Shown piece by piece: positions 29,939 to 36,917 of a DNA stretch of 36,917 nt. The stretch lies in contig CAYXSA010000040.1 in assembly GCA_964467315.1 (NCBI GenBank), positions 1 through 36,917 on the forward strand, given 5' to 3'. The first letter of the stretch is position 1, and each line of letters starts with the position of its first letter. This DNA is from JAAFIM01 sp964467315 (GTDB lineage: Bacteria > Bacteroidota > Bacteroidia > Chitinophagales > Saprospiraceae). Under the pieces are notes generated by a model. It saw only the letters and a program-made list of their open reading frames with translations. It had not been told where the DNA came from and did not search any database. Both the position numbers and the translations under genes were made by a program.

Positions 29939-32548
29939 TTAGAACAACTTATTGCGTTTCTCGCGCAAGGCTTTGAGGAATTGTTCCAATTCGATTTCGT
30001 CCGTGAATAGGACTTGTCGGGCTTTGCTGCCTTCGTTTTGTCCGACGATGCCTGTGTGTTCGAGCTGATCCATAATGCGTCCTGCGCGGTTGAAGCCCAA
30101 TTTTAGCCTTCTTTGTATCATGGAGGTAGAGCCTTGTTGGGTGGCTACGATGAGGCGGGCAGCATCCTCGAAAAATTCGTCCAGCTCGGCGAGGGTTTGG
30201 GCGAGTTTGTTGCCGCCATCGCCCTCTGTTTCGTCGCCGCTGTATTCGGGCAAGAAGAAGGGGGTAGGGTAGCCCTTTTGGTCGCTGATGTATTCTATGA
30301 CGCGCTCCACTTCGGGGGTATCGATGAAGGCGCATTGTATGCGTACCAAGTCGCTGCCTGCCGATAGGAGCATATCGCCGCGCCCTATAAGCTGCTCCGC
30401 GCCCGAAGAATCCAAGATGGTACGCGAATCAATTTTGGAGGTAACTTTGAAGGCAAGCCGAGCGGGGAAGTTCGCCTTGATAACGCCCGTGATGATATTG
30501 ACAGAGGGGCGTTGGGTAGCGATGATAAGGTGTATGCCGACGGCGCGGGCGAGCTGCGCCAAGCGTGCAATAGGCAATTCTACTTCCTTGCCTGCCGTCA
30601 TAATAATATCGGCAAACTCGTCGATAATCAGCACGATATAAGGCAGAAATTGATGCCCTTTTTCGGGGCTCAAGCGTCGGGCTACAAACTTTTGGTTATA
30701 TTCGGTGATATTGCGCACGCTGGCTTTTTTCAGCAGGTTGTAGCGGTTATCCATTTCTATCGTGAGCGAATGCAGGGTTTGCACGACTTTGGAGGTATCC
30801 GTTACGATGGCTTCTTCTTCGCCTGGCAGGTAGCCCAGATAAAAATCCGAGATGGCATTGTATAGGGAAAGTTCGACCTTTTTGGGGTCGATAAGGATTA
30901 GTTTGAGCTGTGAGGGGTGTTTTTTATAGAGCAAGCTGACGATAATGGCGTTGATACCTACCGATTTACCCTGTCCCGTTGCCCCTGCTATGAGCAAGTG
31001 CGGCATTTTTGCCAAGTCGGCTACAAAAACTTCGTTAGAAATGGTTTTGCCTAAAGCGATGGGCAAATCCATCTTTGCCTGCCGAAATTTGGGCGAGGCG
31101 AGGACTTCTTTTAGCGATACTACTTGTTTATTTCGGTTGGGAACTTCGATGCCTATGGTGCCTTTGCCTGGTATGGGGGCGATGATGCGTATGCCGAGTG
31201 CAGCGAGCGATAGGGCTATATCGTCCTCTAAGTTTTTAATTTTGGAAATGCGCACACCAGGGGCGGGCACGATTTCGTAGAGGGTAACGGTGGGACCGAT
31301 AGTTGCCTTTATTTTCAGTATTTCTATCTTGTAGTTTAGCAGGGTTTCTATGATTTGGTCTTTATTGGTCTCGAGTTCGGCTCTATCGATGACGGGTTTT
31401 TGGTCGTCGTAGTTTTCGAGCAGGTCGAGTACGGGGTTTTCGTAGTTGGGCAGGTCGAGGGTGGGGTCGTAGGGTTCGAAATGTTCGGTGTTTTCTGCTG
31501 TGATTTGCAGGTTTAGAGATTCGTCGTTTTGGGCATTGATTTCTACCTCGAGCTTATCGCCTGTTTCGCTGTTTTCGTCGCTGTTTTCGTCTGTTTTTTT
31601 GCCCGCTTTCGGGTTGCCGAATAGGTCTTTATCGCCTGATTCTTCTTTTTCTTTCTCCAGCGCATGGCGCAGGCTAAAATCGAGCTGATTATTGGTCAGT
31701 TCGCGTATTTTTTCCTCCAATTCTTCGCTGGTCGATGTATTGGAAACGGGGGTAGGTTTGCCTGTCAAATCGTCTGCTTCGTCGGTAGAAGCGGCATGGG
31801 TATTGGCTTTGGTTTTGGCGGTATTGGTTTTTGCGCTGTTTTCGATGGGGGGAGTTTCGGTTTCGGCTGCGGGCTCTGTAGCGGGCTCGGCTTCGTCTTT
31901 GAAAAGGTCTTTTACGCGGGGGCGGCGTGCCCACAAATCGCGCATCGACTGCCAAAGTACCTCCAAACGCAGGCTATCGCGCAGGCTCTGCCAAGTCCAC
32001 TTGCTAAAATCGGGGTTGCGATTCCATACCAAGATAGCCGTAGCGGCAAAAATCAAGAATACAGCGATGCCCACAGAGCCTAAAAGCGACTGCGACCAAC
32101 CTACCAAAGCCTTGCCCCAAGAGCCGCCCCAATGAAATTCTTGCTTTTGGAAAAGAAAAGCCAATAAATAGCTCGTCCAAAGCATGGTAACAAATGTCCA
32201 GCGGTAGAGCGTCAGCAGGTCTTTGAATTTTTTGCCCACGATGAGCCCCATGCCCGTCGCAAAACTTGCATAGACTATCATAAAAGAAGAAAACCCGAAG
32301 CCAAAATAAAAGGAATAATGCGCCACTACAGCGCCCAGCCTTCCGAGCCAGTTGCTCATCTCCTGCGGCTGAAACAAAATACCAAAATAGGCTTTATCCA
32401 TATCCTCCTTCCAAGTGAAGAGATAGGAAGAGTAAGCAACGAATAAATAGAGGGTGAGAAACAAAAAGAGCAGCCCCACGAGCTTGGGGAATCGCTCGTC
32501 TTTGAAGCCCTCGCGGATAGAAAATTGAGCCTTACCTTTGGTAGCCAT
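29939..32548 (-). CDS. ftsK: DNA translocase FtsK
   Basis: The 869-residue division-septum motor moves chromosome ends apart and activates XerCD recombination at dif. The N-terminus has about four membrane segments (residues 24-45, 67-95, 118-140, 165-190). An acidic, low-complexity linker (about 225-400) joins it to the motor. Walker A GATGQGKS lies near 521 and Walker B VLIIDEFAD near 640; ATQRPSVNIITG and LDSSGAEQLIGRGDMLL are the usual motor blocks. The C-terminal winged-helix gamma domain (about 805-869; SMIQRRLKLGFNRAGRIMDQLE) should read KOPS sequences. The start ATG at 32548 gives MATKGKAQFSIREGF. The upstream gap holds divergent promoters shared with the barrel gene at 32725. Confidence 0.96.
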   Translation of the reverse strand: MATKGKAQFSIREGFKDERFPKLVGLLFLFLTLYLFVAYSSYLFTWKEDMDKAYFGILFQPQEMSNWLGRLGAVVAHYSFYFGFGFSSFMIVYASFATGMGLIVGKKFKDLLTLYRWTFVTMLWTSYLLAFLFQKQEFHWGGSWGKALVGWSQSLLGSVGIAVFLIFAATAILVWNRNPDFSKWTWQSLRDSLRLEVLWQSMRDLWARRPRVKDLFKDEAEPATEPAAETETPPIENSAKTNTAKTKANTHAASTDEADDLTGKPTPVSNTSTSEELEEKIRELTNNQLDFSLRHALEKEKEESGDKDLFGNPKAGKKTDENSDENSETGDKLEVEINAQNDESLNLQITAENTEHFEPYDPTLDLPNYENPVLDLLENYDDQKPVIDRAELETNKDQIIETLLNYKIEILKIKATIGPTVTLYEIVPAPGVRISKIKNLEDDIALSLAALGIRIIAPIPGKGTIGIEVPNRNKQVVSLKEVLASPKFRQAKMDLPIALGKTISNEVFVADLAKMPHLLIAGATGQGKSVGINAIIVSLLYKKHPSQLKLILIDPKKVELSLYNAISDFYLGYLPGEEEAIVTDTSKVVQTLHSLTIEMDNRYNLLKKASVRNITEYNQKFVARRLSPEKGHQFLPYIVLIIDEFADIIMTAGKEVELPIARLAQLARAVGIHLIIATQRPSVNIITGVIKANFPARLAFKVTSKIDSRTILDSSGAEQLIGRGDMLLSAGSDLVRIQCAFIDTPEVERVIEYISDQKGYPTPFFLPEYSGDETEGDGGNKLAQTLAELDEFFEDAARLIVATQQGSTSMIQRRLKLGFNRAGRIMDQLEHTGIVGQNEGSKARQVLFTDEIELEQFLKALREKRNKLF

Positions 32549-32619
32549 TTAATATGTATAGTTGCGAAGCTTGTATGTGTTGAAAGCAGCCTTGCGCAGC
32601 AGCAAAGCTACGCGGGGCG

Positions 32620-32627
32620 CAAATATA
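32620..32627 (-). promoter_or_regulatory. Candidate ftsK promoter -7 box
   Basis: Minus strand TATATTTG, a perfect TAnnTTTG. A second possible box, TAGCTTTG, lies at 32603-32610 nearer the gene. The first is the mirror image of the plus-strand box at 32652. Confidence 0.5.
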
Positions 32628-32651
32628 AGCCTTTATTTCGGAAAATATGCC

Positions 32652-32659
32652 TATATTTG
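32652..32659 (+). promoter_or_regulatory. Promoter -7 box for the 32725 gene
   Basis: TATATTTG matches TAnnTTTG. It overlaps the longer reading frame beginning at 32647, which supports the start at 32725. With 32619-32627 it forms the inverted repeat GCAAATATA / TATATTTGC with a 24-bp gap. Confidence 0.55.
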
Positions 32660-32724
32660 CGGCAATCACAAAGCCGCGCCGCCTCTTTGGCGGGTATATT
32701 CAGGGCTTTCTAAAAAGCAAATGT

Positions 32725-33483
32725 ATGCGCAATTTTTTATACATTTTGGTTATTCTTTGCAGCTTTGCCCAAAATTCGGCGGCGCAAAAAGATAAGGCAG
32801 ATAAAGAAACCGATTACGGCAATGAATTCGCCTTAGGTTTGGGCTTGCAGGGGCGAAAATTTCAAATGTCTTTGATGTATGCGCGGCACTTGCAGCCGCA
32901 TCGCACCCTGTTTTTTCATGCCGATATTACGGAGATACGCTCCGATAAAGAACGCCGCGTAGGGCTTAGCCGCACGGGCGGCTCCCCCGCAGGCGCTTCG
33001 CCCTATACTTACGGGAAACGCAATTATTTCTATCTCGCGCGCTTGGGAGTAGGGCAAAAACACTTTATTTCGGAGAAGAAAAACGCCCAATCTATCACCA
33101 TGTCCCTAAGCTATCAGGGCGGTTTTGTGATGGGCGCTCTAAAGCCCTATTATCTCAATCTGGTGTATCGCTCCGATAGCACTTTTTATACGAGTTTGGA
33201 GCCCTATACGAGCGAAAACAGCGCCATTTTTCTCAACCCCAACAGCATCATCGGCGCGGGGCGCTTTTCCGATGGCTGGAATGCCCTCCAACTCGTGCCA
33301 GGTCTATTTGCAAAGTCTGCTTTTTGGGTAGATTTTGGGGCGCATAGGGGAGTGGTAGGCTCCATTGAAGCGGGTTTCGTGATAGATGCCTTTGCGCGGC
33401 GGGTGCCCATCATGGTTTTGAACGAAAGTTCGCCCGTGATGCTGCATATTTACGCCAATGTCTATTTCGGAGGTAGGTGGTAA
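32725..33483 (+). CDS. Probable outer-membrane beta-barrel protein
   Basis: The 252-residue product has a signal peptide (about residues 1-21, MRNFLYILVILCSFAQNSAAQ). The rest alternates amphipathic strands and loops (FALGLGLQGRKFQMSLMYARHL, LFFHADITEIR, NYFYLARLGVGQKHFI, ITMSLSYQGGFVMGAL, YYLNLVYRSD, LHIYANVYFGGRW), with the aromatic-rich end expected of a barrel. The frame is open from 32647, but that ATG precedes the promoter box; 32725 gives a perfect signal sequence. Divergent from ftsK. The specific family is not recognised. Confidence 0.72.
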   Translation: MRNFLYILVILCSFAQNSAAQKDKADKETDYGNEFALGLGLQGRKFQMSLMYARHLQPHRTLFFHADITEIRSDKERRVGLSRTGGSPAGASPYTYGKRNYFYLARLGVGQKHFISEKKNAQSITMSLSYQGGFVMGALKPYYLNLVYRSDSTFYTSLEPYTSENSAIFLNPNSIIGAGRFSDGWNALQLVPGLFAKSAFWVDFGAHRGVVGSIEAGFVIDAFARRVPIMVLNESSPVMLHIYANVYFGGRW

Positions 33484-33489
33484 GAGGGA

Positions 33490-33642
33490 GTTTTTTTGGG
33501 GGCTACCCTTGCGGCAAAGCCGCTGCGGGTCGCTACGCTACGGGTTCGCTATTCGCTCATACCTTCGTGAGCCGCAATGAATTGCGGCTCTACTCGGTAC
33601 GGCGGCGCTCTGCGCCGCCGCCCTCCGCATCGCTAGCCCAAT
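33490..33642 (-). repeat. Family B mosaic palindromic element, left member of an inverted pair
   Basis: T tract starting 7 bp after the stop, GGGGGCTACCC, hairpin GCGGCAAAGCCGC, CGCTACGCTACGGGTTCGC, GCTCATACC, hairpin GCCGCAAT/ATTGCGGC (33571-33588), hairpin GGCGGCGC-TCT-GCGCCGCC (33601-33619), CCCTCCGCATCGCTAGCCCA. Confidence 0.88.
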
Positions 33643-33748
33643 AGGAACTCCCAAGTTTGATAACAAACCCATAACATTTTGATAACACTCCGAAAACATA
33701 AAACCCCATTTGTAGCCCCCAAATCCTATATTTTGGACGCAGATTGTA

Positions 33749-33894
33749 TGGGCTAGCGATGCGGAGGGCGGCGGCGCTCTGCGCCGCCGTACCGAGTAGA
33801 GCCGCAATTCATTGCGGCTCACGAAGGTATGAGCCGACAGGCGAACCCGTAGCGTAGCGGCGACCGCATCGCGGGCGCAGCCCCCCAAAAAAAA
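33749..33894 (+). repeat. Family B mosaic palindromic element, right member of an inverted pair
   Basis: TGGGCTAGCGATGCGGAGGG, hairpin GGCGGCGC-TCT-GCGCCGCC (33770-33788), hairpin GCCGCAAT/ATTGCGGC (33801-33818), GGTATGAGCC, GCGAACCCGTAGCGTAGCG, GGGCGCAGCCCCCC and an A tract. It is the inverse of 33490-33642; the A tract is 10 bp before the next promoter. The 106 bp between the two copies (33643-33748) is A/T-rich with no visible gene. Confidence 0.88.
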
Positions 33895-33904
33895 CGCCCC
33901 AAAA

Positions 33905-33935
33905 TTTGCAAATTCCGTTTTTTGCCTTATCTTTG
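33905..33935 (+). promoter_or_regulatory. Promoter of the 34110 gene
   Basis: TTTG (33905-33908), a 19-bp spacer and TATCTTTG (33928-33935) give the best Bacteroidota promoter in the window. The leader would be about 165 nt (33942-34109), in which I see no defined structure. Confidence 0.7.
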
Positions 33936-34109
33936 TACTAAGAACAACCCGCACCCATAAACATCTACCCACGCAAAATTATCCATTCCCTACTGTACGG
34001 ATTATCATCGTTGGTTGTATCTTGAAATCTGTAGTTTATACCCATAAACTATAGTGCCCTTCCCTTGCTTTTTATTACCTTCATTTTCTCATAAGCATCT
34101 ACCAAAACT

Positions 34110-35315
34110 ATGAAGCTTCTTCTTTTTTCTCTGCTGGCGCTATGCGTTGGCAGTATGCCTCTGATGGCACAATCTAAGGCGGAAAAAGCCTTCGGCAAAC
34201 TCGCCGACAAAGTCAACAACAAAAGCTATTCGAGCAAGCACCTAAAAGCCGCCGCCGCCGATAGCGCCTCCACCGTTTTGGACGGCAAAGAAGTACGCAA
34301 AGACAGCGAAGGGCTAAGCGGTATCTACTACTTTACCCACCCTATTTTAGTCAAAAATTCAGGCGGAAAGACGGTAGTCGTCAAAAAAGTGCTGCTGGAT
34401 TATCTTGAAAACGACGACAAAGGCAAGGGCATTTATGTCGTCTATCTCAAAGCTGCTGCTTCCTTTGAAGACCCCAATTCCAGCAAATACATCAAGCCCG
34501 CTACCTTCTTTCCTGGCTCTACGCCGAGAGAAACTAACATCAAAGTAGGCAAAAAAACAGGGCATATGTTCTTCGATGACCGCATCTACGAAAATAGATT
34601 GTGGACATACTTCGCCCCTGAAGGCTCTCATACCAACTTTGGCAGCGGCATACGCGAACTGGAAAAAGGCATTTTTATCATGGATTATTCGTCTCCAGAG
34701 AACGAAAGCCAAATCCCTGAATTTCTCAAAAAGCACCATTATGTCGTCTTCTTCAGAGCCGATAAAGCAGCCGCCGCACATGCACTGACACAGGAAGAAA
34801 TTTGCAAGCGCCTAATAGCGATTGACAAAAAAATCGAAGTTGCCAATAAAGACGGCTCTACAGGTTTCAACCTCCCCAAACCAGGTGGAGGCAAAACGGA
34901 ACTATTCGACAAAGCCCGCGAAGCCACCACAAAAATTCTGCAAGACCATATCAACAAACAAGGTAAAGGGAGCACAAACCACTCCTTGCTCTATATCTAC
35001 ACACTGACCCCCACGCCATATTGGAAAGATATTGTCGATAAACGCATGGTGAACGGCACACAAAAAGAGGTAAAAATCGGCAGATATACCGAATACTACG
35101 CCGTTCTACAAAATAATGCACCAGAACCCTATAAAGGTATTTGGCAATTCAACAATAAGTACTCGTATATTATCGTGCAAGTAGCCGAAAAAATGAAAGG
35201 CGATGCGCACAGCATCAACGAATTTACGGGCACTTATTACATACACGCTATTAGCCAGCCCTTCTTCTTGAGCGAGGAAGAAAATGCAACCATCATGCGC
35301 TTCAAAGGGCAATAA
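34110..35315 (+). CDS. Exported protein of unknown function
   Basis: The 401-residue product has a signal peptide (about residues 1-20, ending MPLMAQ). The mature protein is soluble-looking, Lys-rich and without repeats: a helical start (AEKAFGKLADKVNN), a beta part (GIYYFTHPILVKNSGGKTVVVKKVLLDYLEND), a region around WTYFAPEGSHTNFG, and a C-terminal part with YYAVLQNNAPEPYKGIWQFNNKYSYIIVQVAEK and GTYYIHAISQPFFL. No lipobox, T9SS tail or catalytic motif was recognised. It has its own promoter and terminator, so it is a monocistronic, probably well-expressed periplasmic protein. Confidence 0.75.
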   Translation: MKLLLFSLLALCVGSMPLMAQSKAEKAFGKLADKVNNKSYSSKHLKAAAADSASTVLDGKEVRKDSEGLSGIYYFTHPILVKNSGGKTVVVKKVLLDYLENDDKGKGIYVVYLKAAASFEDPNSSKYIKPATFFPGSTPRETNIKVGKKTGHMFFDDRIYENRLWTYFAPEGSHTNFGSGIRELEKGIFIMDYSSPENESQIPEFLKKHHYVVFFRADKAAAAHALTQEEICKRLIAIDKKIEVANKDGSTGFNLPKPGGGKTELFDKAREATTKILQDHINKQGKGSTNHSLLYIYTLTPTPYWKDIVDKRMVNGTQKEVKIGRYTEYYAVLQNNAPEPYKGIWQFNNKYSYIIVQVAEKMKGDAHSINEFTGTYYIHAISQPFFLSEEENATIMRFKGQ

Positions 35316-35345
35316 TACTAGCCCCCAAACCGCTATAAACAGCCT

Positions 35346-35384
35346 GCCCGCAACCCCAAATTTGGAGTTGCGGGCAATTTTTTG
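35346..35384 (+). terminator. Rho-independent terminator
   Basis: GCCCGCAAC (35346-35354) pairs with GTTGCGGGC (35367-35375), with an inner CCAAATTTGG that extends the stem, followed by a T-rich tail. It separates two converging genes. Confidence 0.85.
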
Positions 35385-35392
35385 CTGTTTTT

Positions 35393-36817
35393 TTACCTGC
35401 GTATCTGGTCGAGCTGTGTGAGCAGCCATTCGCGCTCTGTGAGTGTGCGCGCCGACAGTATTTTTGCCCGCAATTTTTCGCAATCAGCGCGACTATAGGC
35501 GTTCAAACGCAGCAAACGATGCACAAAACGCAGTATATTTTTGTAGTTTTCGGCATGGTAGGCGAGCACCTTTTTCTTCCTACCCAAAAAGACCCGAAAA
35601 GTCGATAAAAAAGACTCTAAAAGCTCCTGTTCATCGGTCTCGTAGTAGATTTTTAGCTGCATCACTTTAGCATCGATATTCAAGAAAATATCCTCGTATT
35701 CTACCTGCTGCAAGCGCTGCAAAGCGGCATCGTATTGCTTTTGAACGAAGAGCCATTTGGATAGGCAGTAATGCGTATAGGTTTGCTGATATTCTGCCGA
35801 CAAAAGATGGCTTTTTTCGTCTATAAATGCCCGCACCCAATCAAATTCTTTGAGATGCAGACCCAGCGTAACGATATTTTTGAAGCTAAAGCGGCTCAAT
35901 TTGCCCCCTTCCAGCAAAAAACCATGCGCCAAACCCGAAGTGTACAGCTCAAAGGTCTCCCTCAAGTAGCTCAACTCTACATTTATGCGCCGAATGCCGT
36001 AATTTATCGCTAAAACGTACAGATTTCGCATCTCCATCAGCTCAAATTGATGCGTCGAAAGCAGCAACAAGCGCTTAAATTCTGCAAAATGCCCCCGACT
36101 CGCCTCCGCTTGCTCCGTCATCGCCCTATAATAGCGATAATACAAGCCCACAACCGCCAATTCTTGCCAGTCCGCACGCTCTTTTACCAGCTTCAACACC
36201 GATTCCAAAAGCGGTTGAGCGTACTGCGTTTTGGTTACCGACTGTTGCGCCTGCATGATGCAAGCCAAACGCAGCCGCTCGCCGCAGTATTGCAGGTCTA
36301 AAGCATCGCCCAAAGGTTGCAAACTGCGCGATTTTTCTCGCCCCAATGCCTGTTGTAGGTAGTGCGCCACGTCTTCCAGCTCATATTCCGCTCGCCAATA
36401 GCCCGCATCGCGCCGCTCCTGTCGCCGCAAACGCTCCTGCGCCCGCTGATGCGCATAATCCAAGTGCTGATGCAAGCCCAGTTGCCTATATGCCCGCACC
36501 AAAAGCCGATTGCGCAACTGTTCATCTTCGCGCAACTGCCGCTGAACCAAAAAATCTTCTAAAATTTCCTGAAAAAAGGTCTGCAAATAACGCATTTTCG
36601 CCTCTTCAAAAGCCGCAGAGCCATAAACATAGGCATACGCCGATTCTCGCCGCCAGTCGCCCCGCTCCTTCAAACGCATTTGTTCCTGCAAATACTCAAA
36701 AAATAAACCCAAATCCGCTCGCGCATTGTGGTATGGTGAGTCGATAAACTTGCGCAGCGCCGCCCGCTCATAACCTGACATCTCCCGATATACCCGCAAC
36801 GATTTACTACTCAACAT
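35393..36817 (-). CDS. Helical-repeat protein of unknown function
   Basis: The 474-residue product is almost entirely alpha-helical, rich in Leu, Arg, Glu, Gln and Tyr, with no signal or membrane segment. The N-terminal part (MSGYERAALRKFIDSPYHNARADLGLFFEYL, then EEAKMRYLQTFFQEILEDFLV) matches a pattern I associate with unnamed Bacteroidota cytosolic proteins. The second half shows TPR-like helix pairs (for example YCLSKWLFVQKQYDAALQRLQQVEYEDIFLN). The frame is open to 36859, but the extra residues MRRYYPSRNLIQKN lie partly in a family A repeat; the start at 36817 is preferred. No function can be assigned; a protein-interaction scaffold is a guess. Confidence 0.78.
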   Translation of the reverse strand: MLSSKSLRVYREMSGYERAALRKFIDSPYHNARADLGLFFEYLQEQMRLKERGDWRRESAYAYVYGSAAFEEAKMRYLQTFFQEILEDFLVQRQLREDEQLRNRLLVRAYRQLGLHQHLDYAHQRAQERLRRQERRDAGYWRAEYELEDVAHYLQQALGREKSRSLQPLGDALDLQYCGERLRLACIMQAQQSVTKTQYAQPLLESVLKLVKERADWQELAVVGLYYRYYRAMTEQAEASRGHFAEFKRLLLLSTHQFELMEMRNLYVLAINYGIRRINVELSYLRETFELYTSGLAHGFLLEGGKLSRFSFKNIVTLGLHLKEFDWVRAFIDEKSHLLSAEYQQTYTHYCLSKWLFVQKQYDAALQRLQQVEYEDIFLNIDAKVMQLKIYYETDEQELLESFLSTFRVFLGRKKKVLAYHAENYKNILRFVHRLLRLNAYSRADCEKLRAKILSARTLTEREWLLTQLDQIRR

Positions 36818-36836
36818 ATTTTTTTGAATTAAATTG

Positions 36837-36917
36837 CGTGAGGGATAGTAGCGCCGCAATTTATTGCGGCGTGGATAGCCCGACCCTGCGACCTTTAAGC
36901 GCGTTAGCGCGGGGAGC
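36837..36917 (+). repeat. Family A element cut by the window end
   Basis: GCGTGAGGGATAG, hairpin GCCGCAATTTATTGCGGC (36853-36870), GGATAGCCCGACC, CTGCGACCTTTAAGCGCG and TTAGCGCGGGGAGC; the remaining end block and A tract lie beyond the window. Confidence 0.85.

Noticed and set aside
32647..32724. Upstream start of the barrel gene
   Set aside because: The ATG lies before the TATATTTG promoter box, and the extension would bury the signal peptide.
36818..36859. Upstream start of the helical-repeat protein
   Set aside because: The extra 14 residues are encoded partly by the left end of a family A element (YYPSR from CTATCCCTCACGC).

Overview
The window reads as chromosomal DNA of a gliding-type Bacteroidota (order probably Cytophagales or Saprospirales). 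The evidence is: three secreted proteins with C-terminal type IX secretion (T9SS) sorting domains, one of them with SprB-type repeats; promoters of the Bacteroidota type (TAnnTTTG, sometimes with an upstream TTG or TTTG); almost no Shine-Dalgarno sequences; an ftsK-lolA gene pair; and many small secreted or outer-membrane proteins with no recognised function. There are no rRNA or tRNA genes, no transposase, no phage genes and no CRISPR array.

Layout. 1-5000: carbon-nitrogen hydrolase (beta-ureidopropionase-like), a small secreted protein, a large membrane protein on the minus strand, and RlmI rRNA methyltransferase. 5.1-8.1 kb: signal peptidase I with a fused membrane domain, then a two-gene operon headed by a Panacea (SocA/DUF4065) antitoxin-like protein followed by a probable toxin. 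8.3-13.4 kb: exported proteins with coiled coils, a probable beta barrel and two small membrane proteins. 13.6-20 kb: a WG-repeat lipoprotein, a degenerate TrpF-like protein, RdgB, and cobalamin-dependent methionine synthase MetH. 20.3-27.6 kb: a 1125-residue T9SS adhesin-like protein and two paralogous T9SS-exported M43-like metalloproteases. 27.7-32.6 kb: FabH, LolA and FtsK. 32.7-36.9 kb: three proteins known only by features (beta barrel, secreted protein, helical protein).

The most unusual content is between the genes. Nearly every longer intergenic region carries a 70-200 bp palindromic element from a small set of related families (called A, B and C here), with fixed terminal and central blocks and exchangeable hairpin cassettes in between. 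Each element has one A/T-homopolymer end, and in the copies that can be judged that end faces the nearest gene, either just after its stop or just before its start or promoter. One copy is a clear chimera of families A and B. One inverted pair is identical over 86 bp except that a hairpin loop is not inverted with its flanks. Two further small families (D and F), several 7-bp tandem arrays that touch stop or start codons, and an 18-bp minisatellite fill most of the remaining gaps. No gene that could mobilise these elements lies in the window, so mechanism is inference.

All assignments come from reading the sequence and from remembered family motifs. No database search was run, so products given by motif are firm only where catalytic residues are cited.
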